DNA from: Apiosordaria backusii
Taxonomy: Eukaryota; Ascomycota; Sordariomycetes; Sordariales; Lasiosphaeriaceae
Assembly: GCA_030549205.1 (NCBI GenBank)
Contig: JAUKTV010000007.1
Span: 248,001 to 312,000 of the forward strand
Direction: 5' to 3'
DNA length: 64,000 nucleotides
A program made the translations under genes and the position numbers. The notes under the pieces were generated by a model that worked only from the letters and a program-made list of their open reading frames with translations, had not been told where the DNA came from and searched no databases. Below, one piece after another: positions 1-11,349 of this stretch (the stretch's first letter is position 1; every line of letters begins with the position of its first letter).

Positions 1-56
1 GGTACTGGCGGTGCTGCTGCTGCGGGAACGGGCCGAATAAAGATCCCTTTTGCAAG

Positions 57-1238
57 ATGACTGTGCCGAGGCAGAGTGTGCAGAGTCTTGGACAGCAGGA
101 TCTGAGTGTTGGTCGGAGTCGGAGTCTGTCCAGGGGGAGGGGGAGGAGCCGCAGTCTGAGTCCTTGTTCAACGTTGCGGGCGCCGCTTCCAGAGCAGATT
201 GGCAACGATGGCAGAGGGGTAGACAGAAATGGGACGCGTGATGGTGGTAATGAGGGGGAAGAGAAGGAGGAAGCTGGGGAGGATGACAGGGACAGCAGAA
301 GGAGGAGGTCGGTCTCGACTTATCGACGGACGTGCGGGCATCAACCTTGTCAGAAGTGTACTTGGTTTGGTACAAGTGAGTTGTTCTATACGCACATCTT
401 GGAATGTGTGCGGAAAGAAGGGGCTAACCGGAGATATCTAGCGATCCCGACTTACAACCGACGAACTGGGAGTTGGACCCGGGTTGATGACGGCTCCGGA
501 TCAGATAGCGTCGATGCTCCCTCGAGCCAGACTTTACCGGACGTAGAGGACGAGGCAGAGGAGTTGCCAGACGAAATGATGACGGACACCGAGTTTAATG
601 CGGACTTGTACGACAGCGGCACCGAAGACTATGAAGATGACGACGATGACTACAATGACGAGGAAGAACAAGAATCGCACTCTGACCAAGCCCCCAACGC
701 GATGAATGTCGTGGCTTCTGCGGAGCCTATGCCAGATTTGGGAAATATTTACGACGCAGACACGGAGGCGGAAGATGATGACGGTGATGACGAAGCCGAC
801 AGCTCCAGCGAGGACGAAATCGAGGACGAAATGGAGACCGACGCTGAGCACGATATTGATGACGATTGCCCCGAGAGCGAGACCGATTCCGAGTTCGGAG
901 CCAGGGTCAGGAGGGCGCAGAGAGGTGTCAATAGTATGAGTCTTGTCGCAACAGAAGAAGATACCGACATGGACTCTGACGCGACAATTACCGACCCCGA
1001 GATGGACTTCGACTCCGATGATGAACAAACGACCATTTCTGTGGATGATGGGAGCGAAAATAGATCTAGGGGATCAAACTTCGAAAAGCATCAGCAGTCG
1101 ACAAGGACAACCGAGGATCAGAGGGGAGCGGAGGCCGTGCAGACGGGCCGGGAAATGGCAGAGGGAGGTCCAGTATTGAGCCTGGGTGGATTCCAACGTT
1201 CACCAGAGAGGTTCCTTCCAAAATCAGATGGGTCCTGA
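57..1238 (+). CDS. Acidic low-complexity protein, unknown function (probably 5'-partial)
   Basis: I do not recognise a family. From the ATG at 57 the frame gives 393 residues, but it stays open to the left edge of the window, so the true start may lie outside. The N-terminal 40 residues are Arg/Ser-rich. Around residues 93-118 there is a Cys/His cluster (CGHQPCQKC, then H and C about 15 residues on) that could bind a metal; this spacing does not match a named zinc finger I can cite. Residues 160-345 are extremely rich in Asp and Glu, with many [ST]-D/E stretches of the type phosphorylated by casein kinase 2. No signal peptide or membrane segment is visible. It converges with the phosphatase gene on the other strand. 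The length of the frame and its strong composition bias make it likely to be real coding sequence. Confidence 0.6.
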   Translation: MTVPRQSVQSLGQQDLSVGRSRSLSRGRGRSRSLSPCSTLRAPLPEQIGNDGRGVDRNGTRDGGNEGEEKEEAGEDDRDSRRRRSVSTYRRTCGHQPCQKCTWFGTSELFYTHILECVRKEGANRRYLAIPTYNRRTGSWTRVDDGSGSDSVDAPSSQTLPDVEDEAEELPDEMMTDTEFNADLYDSGTEDYEDDDDDYNDEEEQESHSDQAPNAMNVVASAEPMPDLGNIYDADTEAEDDDGDDEADSSSEDEIEDEMETDAEHDIDDDCPESETDSEFGARVRRAQRGVNSMSLVATEEDTDMDSDATITDPEMDFDSDDEQTTISVDDGSENRSRGSNFEKHQQSTRTTEDQRGAEAVQTGREMAEGGPVLSLGGFQRSPERFLPKSDGS

Positions 1239-1701
1239 TTCGAGAGCCATCGTCCCAGTCGTTCATTTTGAGGAATTGCTGTAAGATTAGCAAGTGCGGG
1301 TGTGGTAACCCAGCCAAGCGTGACAGCGTCGGTTTGCATTTGAAGATTATGTGGTATCATTCGGGAAAAAGCCACTAACACGAAATTGTTTGGTAAGAAA
1401 GCTTCTGAGAATAGATCTAGTCGAGTGCCACAAGCTAACAAGTCAGTAGTACAGCACACTGGGACGAAAACCGGATATTAATCGGGATCAACCCCGTTGT
1501 TCAGTACTAGAATCAGAAGCATAGTTTAGCGCCTACTTAATTAGCACACACCATCCCAAGTACATAGCGATAAGTATGTAAAATTCATGAAGCTTTGTTG
1601 GCTTAACCAGCTTGCGTGTCTACTGTTCAAAAACAGGCTTTCTAGTATGCTATCGGCGCCTTGCTCGCTACATCAACAAACATATCCGTGACTTGTGCTC
1701 G
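1239..1701. other. Convergent 3' spacer
   Basis: This 463-bp stretch lies between two converging stop codons and should hold both 3' UTRs. I see no further gene or repeat in it. Confidence 0.6.
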
Positions 1702-3376
1702 TCATGTCCCCTTGGAAAAGGAGACAACAGCCCACTTTCCATTCCAAGCCCACTTGCGCGCTCCGGAATCGCCACCCCCATCGTCTAGAGCCTTTAACTC
1801 TTCGTCCTTTCCAGGCGGAAGTCCAACAACAACATCCGCTTTGCACGTCCTCAACGCGAGGATATTAAGCCCAGATCCAGGGCCAAGCGGGCCGATAGCC
1901 TCTGTGAAAGGTGTAGTCGGGTCCCAAGCAGCCTAGAAACAGCGTTTTTATTAGTACCAGTCACGGACGGAAAAGGGTAACCACCCAAAACAACTTACGT
2001 CCCCAACCAACTTCCTGTAATTCAGATCCCCTTTGAAAATCACCACCTCGCTCTCCTTGAGATCCTCCACCAGCTCGGGAGCTTCAGCGGGTAACCTCCA
2101 AAAGCTCCCCGGGCCCGTCCACACCCTGTTCGGCCTCAACACGAGCTGCCCCTCGGCATGGAACCGGCTCCACTCCTGGAACAAGAAGCCTAATTCCTCC
2201 GCCTCTTTATCACCCAGCTTCTCGGGGGTCTTGCCCTGCAGATCCTCCTCTTCAGAAGACGTCTCGTAGAAGTACCTCGGTGCCGCGAGGGCATTGAGCA
2301 ACGCGGCAAAGTCGGAAGGCAAGACATCGGAGACGAACCAGGGGATGGATTTCGGGTGGAGGACCACGTGGGTTGCGAGGCCGGCAGACAGTAAATAGCC
2401 GGCGAAGACGAGATCTACAAAGAGCTCGAAGCCAGCATTATCGAGGACGATGTCGACTCGGCGTTCTTTCTTGCCGGATTGTTTGGCTTGGAGGAGATGG
2501 GAGAAGACGGAGGCGAGGTCGTTGACAAGGATGTTGGCCTCGGCCTTTTTGCGGGCTTCGCTGCCTTGGAGCTTTTGGATGTCCTCGTAGGTGAGGGAGG
2601 TGAGGAGGGAGAGGTCGGTTGCGTTGCCCCAGAGGCAGATTTCGCACATTTCGGTGAAGAGGAGTTGTTCTTTTTCGATGTCTTCCGGGGAGGAGGAGGA
2701 GGAGGAAGAACGGAGCTGGGTGATGAGGTCCTTGTAGCGGGCTGCGAGCTCGAGGACGGCGGGGCGGGAGGAGCGGAAAGTGGAGGTTTTCTGGCGGGCG
2801 AAGACGTCGTAGTTTTTCCAGTGGGTGGAGAGGGCGAAGGAGGTTGAGATGCGACTGTTGGGGGATGTGTTAGAGCTGGTGATGGGGGACAGGGGTTGCA
2901 ATAGGGGGATGACGGACCGGAAGAGGTAGCATTCGGTGTAGAGCCATGGTGCCTTCAGCCATGTTGGGTTGCCCAGCTGCTCGAGCTCCTTGTTGTAGGC
3001 GGCGACGTCTGGGTATCCGTCGTCTGGCATGGGGGTCATCGCGCGGTCATGCTGAACCTCATACTTGAGCTTGGTCAGCGCTTCCACGATCCTCTTGCCC
3101 TCTGTCTGCTTCTCGGGGTCGTCGCAGTGGGCCACGGCGCGGTAGGCATCGTCGATGGCTTGGGTCTAGAGTGCGGTGGGTTAACGAGGTGCTGCTTCGG
3201 AGAAGATACTGCAATGTTAACTGACAATAATGATAGGCCATCTTCTCCTTCCAGTCTGCCAGGCAAAAGAGTTGGGGTCCCCGGTCGAGTATTGCGCTAC
3301 AATCTGGTGGTCAGCTTCTGGGGTTATCCGTTGAGCAAATTGGGTATCAGCATACGAATCTTGGGGTCGAGATCCA
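1702..3376 (-). CDS. ARMT1/DUF89-family damage-control phosphatase
   Basis: Metal-dependent phosphatase of the DUF89 (ARMT1, subfamily III) group, which removes phosphate from damaged or excess sugar phosphates such as fructose-1-phosphate in the cytosol. The model has four exons on the minus strand: 3355-3376, 3226-3296, 1999-3165 and 1702-1932. All phases agree and the product is 496 residues, normal for the family. Family hallmarks are seen: ECYLFR near residue 109, the metal-binding DNAGFE block near 273 and KGDLNYRKL near 409. The start MDLDPK sits 22 nt before a GTATGC donor and leads into the family-typical N terminus. A run of seven Ser in residues 180-190 is a lineage-specific loop. 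The last exon is needed to complete the C-terminal sheet; without splicing the frame reads into a stop at 1951. The family call is firm; the physiological substrate is unproven. Confidence 0.9.
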
Positions 3377-3944
3377 TCTTGAAAGTTTATGAATTCAGTA
3401 ATTTGCTCCTTCTTCGAAAATCTCGGTTGCGGTCTGTTGAGTACCTCTACGGACAACAAATAAAAGATTCCAGTTCAAACAGAGCCCGCGGAGCCGGTGT
3501 CGATGGTGGGGTTTGGCGGGGTAGTTTTCCTTATCAGAGTTTCCATATCGGGGCCTCTAGCTCGGTGCTGTCATCAGTGCTGCCCCACCCCCACACGGCG
3601 GTTGTCAGGGGTTCGGCTTTGCGGTTGGCATACCCCTGATCAGGGACACACACTCACGATGCTGTCATCCTCGTACACCTCAGATAAGCGCTAGAAAAGT
3701 GCGTGTGTCACAGTGCAAATCTTTTGTGGAATATGTATATGTTTCTAGTAGTGTGTAGAGATGTCTGTGGCACAAAAGAGACTCATAATGTTTCCCCAAA
3801 GCGTGATCGGGAAGTTTGTGCTCATTCTAATATATACTGGTCATGTCTCATGTCTCATGCAATATAGCCAACCCATAACGCCTCTCCTTGGTATCATTCC
3901 CCAGAAAACTCAAATCCAAAACTCCATCCAGAATATTTTCATCA
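3377..3944. other. Intergenic: phosphatase promoter and lipase 3' end
   Basis: 568 bp between two minus-strand genes. It should carry the promoter of the phosphatase and the 3' UTR of the lipase. The short open frames here have no convincing coding character. Confidence 0.5.
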
Positions 3945-5886
3945 TCAGTATCCTCGTCCTGTGACTGCGCCGACCGCAAGTGTCTCGATCCTGCCGGCAT
4001 ACAATCTCATGACATGCGCAACAGGATCGCCCCAGATTACACCCCGTAGTTGCTCGTCGGTTGTGATTTGAGCAATTACCCCTTCGTTGAGACGCTCCTC
4101 CACGGTCTTCTTCTTCCCCTTTGACCTCGCCTTCGGGTCGCCCGATCTCAACACCACAATCCGACCCGCACTGCTGAGCCTGTTGGGTGGGACTTTCCAT
4201 ACCGGCCCGGGAGAGCTTTTTGAGCTCTTACTGCTGGGAGCCTTCTCTTTTGTGCGAACCTTTTTGTTTGCAGCATCTCGTGAGCTGATGATTGCGGGCG
4301 GCGCAGGGGCCGCAAAAAGCTCAAGCAGACTTTTGACGTACGCCTTGTCCGCTCTGGCTACCGGGTCGCCTTCGTTGACGAAGCTCAAAAACAAGCTCTT
4401 TCTCAATTGAGGACGGCGGTCGTAGTCCTCAGGCTTGGTAAGTGGTCGCAGACTGATCGGCGGTGTCCCAAATGTGACGCAATGGATCCGTTTGAAGAAC
4501 CCTGCCACATTATTCAGCTCGCTCTCCGCTGCCTTGGACGTCGAAAGCATGTGCATATACAGTAGGGAAGCAACAGCTCCTCCCGCGCTGTGACCCGTGA
4601 TCAAAAGCGAGTATGCAGCACGGCTCGGGTCCTCCTCTAGCAGCTGACGGAGGCGGCGGGCGACAGGAACCACCATCTTGCGAGCAACTGAGAGAAACCC
4701 CGAATGGCAAAGATTGTGAGGGTCATCCTATAGAAGTTAGAAAGTTACAGGCTAGACGACAACAGGTAGAGTGCATACCAAGAAGCCGGCAGGAGACACC
4801 GGATCTGTCTTCAAATTGACCGCCCAATCCATGAATGTCGCTGTACCACGAACAGAAAAGACAATTGTGTTCATGTAGTCCATGGGCATTGACTTGATAA
4901 CCATAGCCTTTGTGCCAGCTCGCCAATCCGCATCGACGTGGGTGTCGCTTTCCGCACCAGTCGGCTTCTCGTAAACACGTTCTGAGTACTGTGCTGCCAA
5001 GCATAGCAAGGGGTATGTGGGAATGTATCTGCTGCGGTGTTAGAGATTGATGCAACGATATAAGGGTAATGAAAACATACAGTTTGAGAGGCTGCAGATT
5101 CATGGGCAACCTGGAATTTGCATACAATTCCACCTTGGAGAATATGCTTCCCGAAACAACCGTTGCTGCCGCGGTTGTCTGTCCCTTGGGATGATCCTTT
5201 CTATGACTTCTTTTTGGCGGTTTGTGCATGCTCTTCTCGCTCAGTGACGAGTCAGAAACTCGCATGAGCTCCTGAGATTGAGAGGGCTGTTCTGGCTGCC
5301 ACGAGAGGATCTCCCTTTCGTGGTTCTTGTAATGATCTCGATCAATCATGGTCAAGACATCGTTGAACTGATTCGAAATTTGGTTTAAGAGAGCATTGCT
5401 CTGATCAACCAGTTGACTCCCGCAATCGGACAACGGCGATTGTGAAAGAGCACTGTCAAACAGCTTTGTGATTCCAGTCTCTTGACACAGATTCTTTGCC
5501 AGATCCACGGCGGAGTCCAAGTTGAGTTTGTTCATACTACAACCGTTTGATTGGGACCGAGTTGGCGGGTCGTCGCGAGGCGGAAATGGTGGTGGTGGAC
5601 CAAGGTAATAGTGATGCTGATTCACAATAATGGGGGGAGAGGGATATGGCGCCTGATAAGGAGCTTCCCATCCAGAAGGCGGAGGGAGCAACCCAGCGGG
5701 CTGAAATTGAGGGGATGATGGGAGGTATGGGCGGCCATGATGCCAGTTTTGTGAGACTTGGCTAGATGGCGGAGGAGGTGGAGGAGGAGGTAATTGGCGT
5801 TGACCAGATGTTCGGCTGGGCTGGTCTTTTGCTGAAGGCTTTGGTGAGTCCTTCTTCACCTTCTTGGAGCGTACAAAGAAGCCCAT
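3945..5886 (-). CDS. Class 3 (fungal-type) lipase with long proline-rich N-terminal region
   Basis: Alpha/beta-hydrolase of the lipase class 3 family, predicted to cleave acylglycerol or phospholipid esters. Exons are 5081-5886, 4779-5028 and 3945-4727; phases agree and the product is 612 residues. The nucleophile motif GHSAGG is present at about residue 395. An upstream VFSVRGT segment supplies the oxyanion side, NEGDPVARAD probably holds the acid, and DPVAHVM near the C terminus probably holds the His. The first 270 residues are not lipase: they start MGFFVRSKKVKK (basic), continue through a run of eight Pro and a Pro/Tyr/His-rich stretch, then a helical region. There is no signal peptide, so it is more likely intracellular or membrane-peripheral than secreted. 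The C-terminal 150 residues include a Lys/Ser-rich insert before the catalytic His. Substrate is unknown. Confidence 0.88.
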
Positions 5887-6904
5887 GGTGACGAAAGGGT
5901 CCCATGAGAGTCGAGTGTGATGTTCGAGTTGGATGCAATGAAAAGACCAAAAGGACCAAAAATAAAAATGCTTGCCACAGGCCGACTTGGCCTAGTTTAA
6001 GAGTAATTCTTGACCCAGCACCATGCACTCGGTGGGCCTTGGGAGCAGGTCGGTCTCGATAGATGAGCGTCACGGGCTTAACTCGAGGCGAACAAAGGTA
6101 CGGAGTGACAGCAGCGGGAGTGCCTTGCCGTTTGGTGGCAGGTGTGTAGCTCGGTGGTCAAGATCCTGGTCAAGAGGTTGGTGGAGTGTTCCTATTCGCT
6201 GCGGTGCAACTGCTAAGCCCCCAATCACCATCTGCGATGACGGGTTTGCCATATCGGAACCCTACCAGGATGTATCCCACTGGTGACAAAGCACAGAAAA
6301 AAAGGGCAAAGGTCCTCCACAGGATGCAGGCATCTTGTCAAACTCATCCTATGAGGGGCCGATTATTTGCTGATAGCCGCCGTGTTAAAGTGTGGGAGTC
6401 ATGAAGGTTGTTCCATGTGTGGGGTCGACGAGGTCTCAGAAGCTTTCCCCTCAGCGAGAAACGGTCTCAGAATTGCATGTGCATGTCTGTCTGCAGGTCG
6501 CCGCGAATAGCGGCCGCAGAAGGCCATCATCCGACCCACGGTCCCGCGAACTGTCGAGAACTCGGCCGCAGTGAAGTCGCAGAAGAGACCAGCCTCGACT
6601 TTGTGCTTCTAGGTACCCCGCACCCTGATTGCATAAATCCATCTCCAGAGCCAGTTGTCGTTGTACCCAACAGCGCATCAGGCTTCAATGCTGCCATCTA
6701 GCAAGCCTCGCAGGTAGACATGATGCCATTCGGCAATTCTACCAGCTGCATCAACTGCAGCGGTCAATATTTCGTTGGTGTTGAGAGCTTCAAAGACCTT
6801 GGACCCTGCCCAGCAAGGGGAAGAACAACGTGGGGTGACGCGATAGGTAGAGGCAACGGTACCTGAAGCGGTTGAAGCGGCTAGACCCTAACTTCAGACA
6901 CAAG

Positions 6905-6934
6905 CTTCGCGGGGTTTCGCGGGGTTTCGCGGGG
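6905..6934. repeat. Three tandem copies of a 10-bp unit
   Basis: The unit TTTCGCGGGG is present three times head to tail; the first copy begins with C instead of T. It lies about 350 bp upstream of the FHIP start and directly abuts TGAGTCA. Confidence 0.85.
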
Positions 6935-6941
6935 TGAGTCA
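6935..6941. promoter_or_regulatory. TGAGTCA site (bZIP/CPC1-type)
   Basis: Perfect TGA(C/G)TCA palindrome, the consensus bound by fungal bZIP activators of the Gcn4/CPC1/AP-1 type. It is next to the triplicated 10-mer in the promoter region of the FHIP gene. A 7-mer of this kind also occurs by chance, so function is not established. Confidence 0.3.
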
Positions 6942-7283
6942 CGATGAAGCGACACCGACGGTATGAAAGACGGTGAGGCGCAAGAGTAATTAATGCTCGG
7001 GATTGATGGTGTTGAGAACTGGTCCACGGTGGATATCTTGAGATGTGCTTGGCATTGCCCTGTACTGTATAAGCTGGGCTGCAGGGCATGGCACCCCTGA
7101 AAATGATGTCCGTGCTCTGTGCTGCAGCTGCCGGCCGTGGATGTCGGGCCAAACGGCGGCTGATCAATTTCGCGACATGACATCTGGAACAGCACCTTTT
7201 CATGCATCAGGACAACAGTCGTTCAACAAGATAACGCCGTCTGCGCTGCTTCGAGTTGTACTCGAGATGCAGCCAAATAGACC

Positions 7284-10200
7284 ATGGATTTTGTGAGTTG
7301 CGGCCGTCCCAGACCGAAGACCAAACCAGGTCCTAACATCCAATCTACAGTGGTCGCGCCTCCTAGCACATACGCCGCTGTCATCGGCAAGCTCCCGCAA
7401 GGACTTTGCAAAGGATCCAGCCCGTCGCCTGCATCGCTTCGAGAAGGAATACAGTCAATTATTGGTGAGATCCTCGCTATCCGCAATCGACAGTCTGGGG
7501 TATCTTCTCTGACCATGTCCTATAATTAGCACACATGGCGTCACTCCTCGAACCTCGCCCACGACGACGAAGCTGCCGAGCAGATTGAGATCAGACTCCA
7601 GGAATTGACAAGTCTCCTCAGTGACGAGTCCCGACGTCCTCTCCCACATCCATGCATCTCTTTCTCTGCCGCAAAGCAAGTCTATATCCCGGTGGCCAAA
7701 ATCGCCACCAGCTCTTACAATGAATGGATCATCAAGGAGGCAGTGCTCTTCTTCGCAACGCTGATCGAAAGCGAGGAGGAGGCTTTTGTGGAGAACGACA
7801 ACTTTTCCGGTAGCTTGACGAACTTGCTTGTGCGCATAACCGGCGCAAACAGCATTCGCCTGAGTGCCGAGATTGAAGCCCGAATCGTTGAGCTGGCCTT
7901 CAACATTACGACTAAGATCCGTCTGAATCCCGAGATACTGCCTGCCTGGTTCAAGTCCCAACGCCATGGCCCGCACGATGTCAAACATGTTGACGACCAT
8001 GATAAGTTTACAGGCAAGACTCAGAAGCAGGACTTTCCCCTGTTTTACCTACTGATGGACTACATCCACCATGAGGGCAAGGTGGGTGACTTCGCCAGGA
8101 CCGGGCTGCTTTATATCATCGAGGCGGCATCAAGTTCGGTCCTTCTTGAACAGTGGATTGTCGAGAGCGATTTGTCAACGCTCATGGCCACGGGCTTGGG
8201 GGCTCTGTATAGTCAACTGAGCCGAAAGCTCGTGATCGACCACCCAAGCAACGAAGTGCCCCCTTGTCTTGCTTTGTCTGACTACGAACACCCGAAATCC
8301 AACTACGAGATTGTGAGCTCCTGCTCACCCGAGTTTCTATCTCACGTGGATACATTTCTTTCCCACCTTCTCTTTTGGCAGGATGTTCTGAACCATTGTA
8401 AGTCTGTCGAAGTCAAATCGACCTTGTTAGAGCATTTCCAAGTCATCTTTCTGCAACAACTTCTGTAAGTTCATTTCCGCGTAATGATTAGTCATCTGCT
8501 GTTTGCTCACCTTCATCAGATACCCATCGTTGCTTGAGTCTTCCGACGTGGACGGTGGTTCATCGGTGGCTGTCCTGACATATCTTCGCCGCATTCTGGA
8601 ATCGGTTGATCATCCCGACATGATCAACCTCATTCTTCACTACCTTCTTGCCTTGCCCGACGTTGTATCTGCCAGGCCTTCCGATTCTGGCGACATCGTG
8701 AGCGCTGCTCGGAAACGTAAATCTCTGGATCTTGCCACCATGATGGCGTCCAAAAGCGAGGAGGCGGCTGACCCGTTGCTCTTCAACCTTGTTGACCTCA
8801 TACGGGCCTGTCTCCGTTCTCAGAACCATCAAACTGTCCATGTGACTCTACAACTTGTGTCGACGATTCTTAAGAGACATCACCGATATGCAGTCACAAC
8901 ACTCCTTGACACAGAAGGTGTGCTTGATGAGTCCCACCACCGAACCGCCGGTGCCCAGGCGCAAGAGATCGATTATCTGATGGCGCTGGCTGGAACGATT
9001 GGTGGCGACGACAACTTCAACGAGCTCTACGAAAATCTACTCAGGGACACCCTGGGACGTGTAGAAAACCACCCCTGTTCCACTACGCTCATTACGCCCA
9101 AGACTTCGACCAATAACCACCAGCTACCTGCAGTACCCGACAGCCTTCCAAGTGCACCCCGGAGCGTCCGATCACATACCCTTCGTCCAGAAGACCCCCT
9201 ACTTAATATCATGCTTGACCGGTTCGAGACCTTTTTCATCAACCCGGTAGAAACCAACCTATGCCTTACCGAAGCTATCATCGATCTTGCTGTCTGCGGT
9301 TTCATGCATCTTGAAGGCTGGTTCCTAAGAAGCCCATCAAGTTACGATTTTGAGAATGATGACGGAGAGGACGATGATGCTCCTGTTCCCGACCCATCCC
9401 TGGACCCTGAGTCTCAGGAATATGCCGAGTACATCCAAATGCAGTCTCTGAAGGAGTGTCGTCGACGCCCAAAGTGGAATCAGTCACGCCTTCCCCGCTT
9501 ACTCAAGGTCCTACAGCTTCTCTGCGACCAGGTAGAGGCCTACCGCGAGCAGGTACCGCGTTTTGATGACCTACTTCAGCAACGCCGGGAGGCCTTCCAA
9601 ATCGCAGACCACGCTCCTACAATTCCCACCCCTTCCCGGGCTAGGACCCCGTCTTCTCAAACACCGACAGCGGCGGGCACACCATCTATCGAGAAAGGCA
9701 TGTTCGACGAAGCTCGTAACCCGTCTCGAGAACGTCCATCAGGTCTCGAGGTGTTTGCACAGCGCATTTTATCTGAGCTTGGCACACCCAGTCGTTCCGG
9801 CAGTCCCCGCGGCCGCAAGGAGACCAGACGAGTCACATCAGAACGGGTTACACCCATGAACGATACTACACCTCTCCGGGCTCCCATCCCAAACCGGTCA
9901 TTTTCCCCCACCAGCGTAGTGAGTGCCCCAGCGCCTACATCATGGGAGAACCGGGGTGATTACTTCAACTCGCAGGCCAAGGCCTTCCAAGCCATTGACC
10001 AGAGCATCTTGGCTAGAAGGGTCGGGATCCCAGAGGTGAAACCGCCAGTGGAGCCGATCACATTGAGCTATGATAGGAAACCGGCTATTGTTACGGCTGA
10101 CTCTGCGGATGGCGGAGAGGACGAATCCGGGGAGGCTGAAGAAGAAGGGGAGGGGGGTGGGGAGGATGCGTTGTTGGCTCCGTCGGAGGATGGGGAGACG

Positions 10201-10344
10201 GATGCGGGGACGGTGGTAGAGGAGAAGACGGTGTCGGTGTCACATGTGTTGACTAATGCTGTGCTGTTGCAGAGTTTTCTGTTTGAGATGGCGAGTGTGG
10301 TTCAGGTGAGGGCGGGTTTGTTTGATGAGGTGAGATATACTTGA
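7284..10344 (+). CDS. FHIP-family protein (FTS-Hook-FHIP complex; RAI16-like)
   Basis: Fungal member of the FHIP (formerly UPF0518/RAI16-like) family. In filamentous fungi this protein joins Hook and FTS to link early endosomes to cytoplasmic dynein. Exons are 7284-7292, 7351-7464, 7530-8464 and 8520-10344; phases agree and the product is 960 residues. The first exon encodes only M-D-F and splices to WSRLLAH, the usual family start. The conserved N-terminal block (TWRHSSN...EAVLFFATLIESEE, residues 42-120) and the C-terminal LLQSFLFEMASVVQVRAGLFDEV block flank a variable middle. That middle (about residues 600-760) is Ser/Pro/Thr/Arg-rich and followed by a Glu/Gly-rich stretch, as expected for unstructured linkers. 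It converges on the CFEM gene. Confidence 0.9.
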
Positions 10345-10743
10345 GGGACTCTATATAATGTTTCGTTGATGAGAGAAACAGACATAGCGGGAGGGTTGAT
10401 GGAAGAATTGCATTTGTATGGCGTCTGTGTCTCGAAGCCCCTTTATCATTAGTATCTTTTATTGTTTGGCGGGTTGGTCACTTTTCTTCCGTTATAGCAG
10501 TTGTTTATAGAGAGACAAGGTATATAAGTCTTTTCAGTCTCAGGTGGTGCAGCTTAGATACAGTGTATTGATTGATTTGTTCAATGTACACTCAACTGTC
10601 TACCTAGAATAGGTACGTACAGCTTTCCTTAAAACAAAGTACATAATGACACATTTATTTTGTTCCTTGCTTGTATGTACAACCACCCAGTCAGCCCATT
10701 GCTAACCACTCCTAGGTCATTCCATCTCACACAAAAGGTTGAT
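10345..10743. other. Convergent 3' spacer
   Basis: 399 bp between converging stop codons; presumed 3' UTRs of the FHIP and CFEM genes. Nothing else is visible. Confidence 0.5.
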
Positions 10744-11349
10744 TTAGAGGGCAGCAACGGCACCGAGAGCGAGCATGCCCAAAGAGCCGATATACCCAAC
10801 GGCGGCGGCGCCAGCGGTAGCAACAGAAGAGGTCTCAACAGGGGCAGGGGGGGTGGTAGCGCTGCTGGTAGGGCCGGGGGTGATGAAGGAACCGAAGGAG
10901 CCGGTAGGGGTGGGCTCGGCGTCCTCGTCGTCGGAGTCCTCCTCCGCGGGGGCGTCGGTGGGCTCAGGGGCGGGAGTGGCGGTGGTGCTGGGCTCCTCGG
11001 TGGGGGTGTCGTCGTCACCACCACCGACGCCAGCACAGAACTTGTCAACGGCGGGAAGCACCTCGTCTGAAGGGAAGGTTATGTTAGTATGAGTGGAAAC
11101 GAACGAGGCAGAATTGGGGGGAAGCTTACTGAGGGCAACGTCGGGGCCGCACGCGCTGAGGACGCAAGGGGTGGCGGAGGTGACGAGGCTCTGGGTGTTC
11201 TCGCAGACACAGGCGAAGTCGGTGAGCTCGCAGTCGGTGCCGGCGCCGATGCCCTTGATGATACAATCGAGGGAGCACTCGGGGAAGATGGAGATATCCT
11301 GGGCGGAGACGGCGGCCACGAGGGCGAGGAGGGCGGCGGGGTACTTCAT
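10744..11349 (-). CDS. CFEM-domain, probably GPI-anchored cell-surface protein
   Basis: Secreted fungal protein with one CFEM domain, a family that includes haem-binding and cell-wall proteins. Exons are 11130-11349 and 10744-11066, joined through a GTAAGC donor; product 180 residues. Residues 1-16 form a signal peptide ending VSAQ. The domain has the expected eight Cys at 25, 29, 40, 47, 49, 62, 67 and 84, with Asp45 just before the ACVC pair where the family's haem-ligand Asp sits. The remainder is a Thr/Pro/Glu/Asp-rich stalk. It ends in a hydrophobic tail (GYIGSLGMLALGAVAAL) with small residues before it, which fits a GPI signal. Strong codon bias toward C in third position suggests high expression. 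A TATA box lies about 200 bp upstream of the ATG. Confidence 0.93.
   Translation of the reverse strand: MKYPAALLALVAAVSAQDISIFPECSLDCIIKGIGAGTDCELTDFACVCENTQSLVTSATPCVLSACGPDVALSKLPPNSASFVSTHTNITFPSDEVLPAVDKFCAGVGGGDDDTPTEEPSTTATPAPEPTDAPAEEDSDDEDAEPTPTGSFGSFITPGPTSSATTPPAPVETSSVATAGAAAVGYIGSLGMLALGAVAAL

Larger units (their letters stand above)
5887..7283. other. Divergent intergenic region (lipase / FHIP)
   Basis: 1.4 kb between divergent starts. It contains a 10-bp GC-rich direct repeat and a TGAGTCA site (listed separately). The short frames overlap on both strands and lack family resemblance, so I read this as promoters and leaders. Confidence 0.5.

Noticed and set aside
534..1028. 164-codon minus-strand frame rich in Val, Ile and Phe
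   Set aside because: It is the antisense of the Asp/Glu-rich region of gene 1; GAC/GAA codons read backward give hydrophobic residues.
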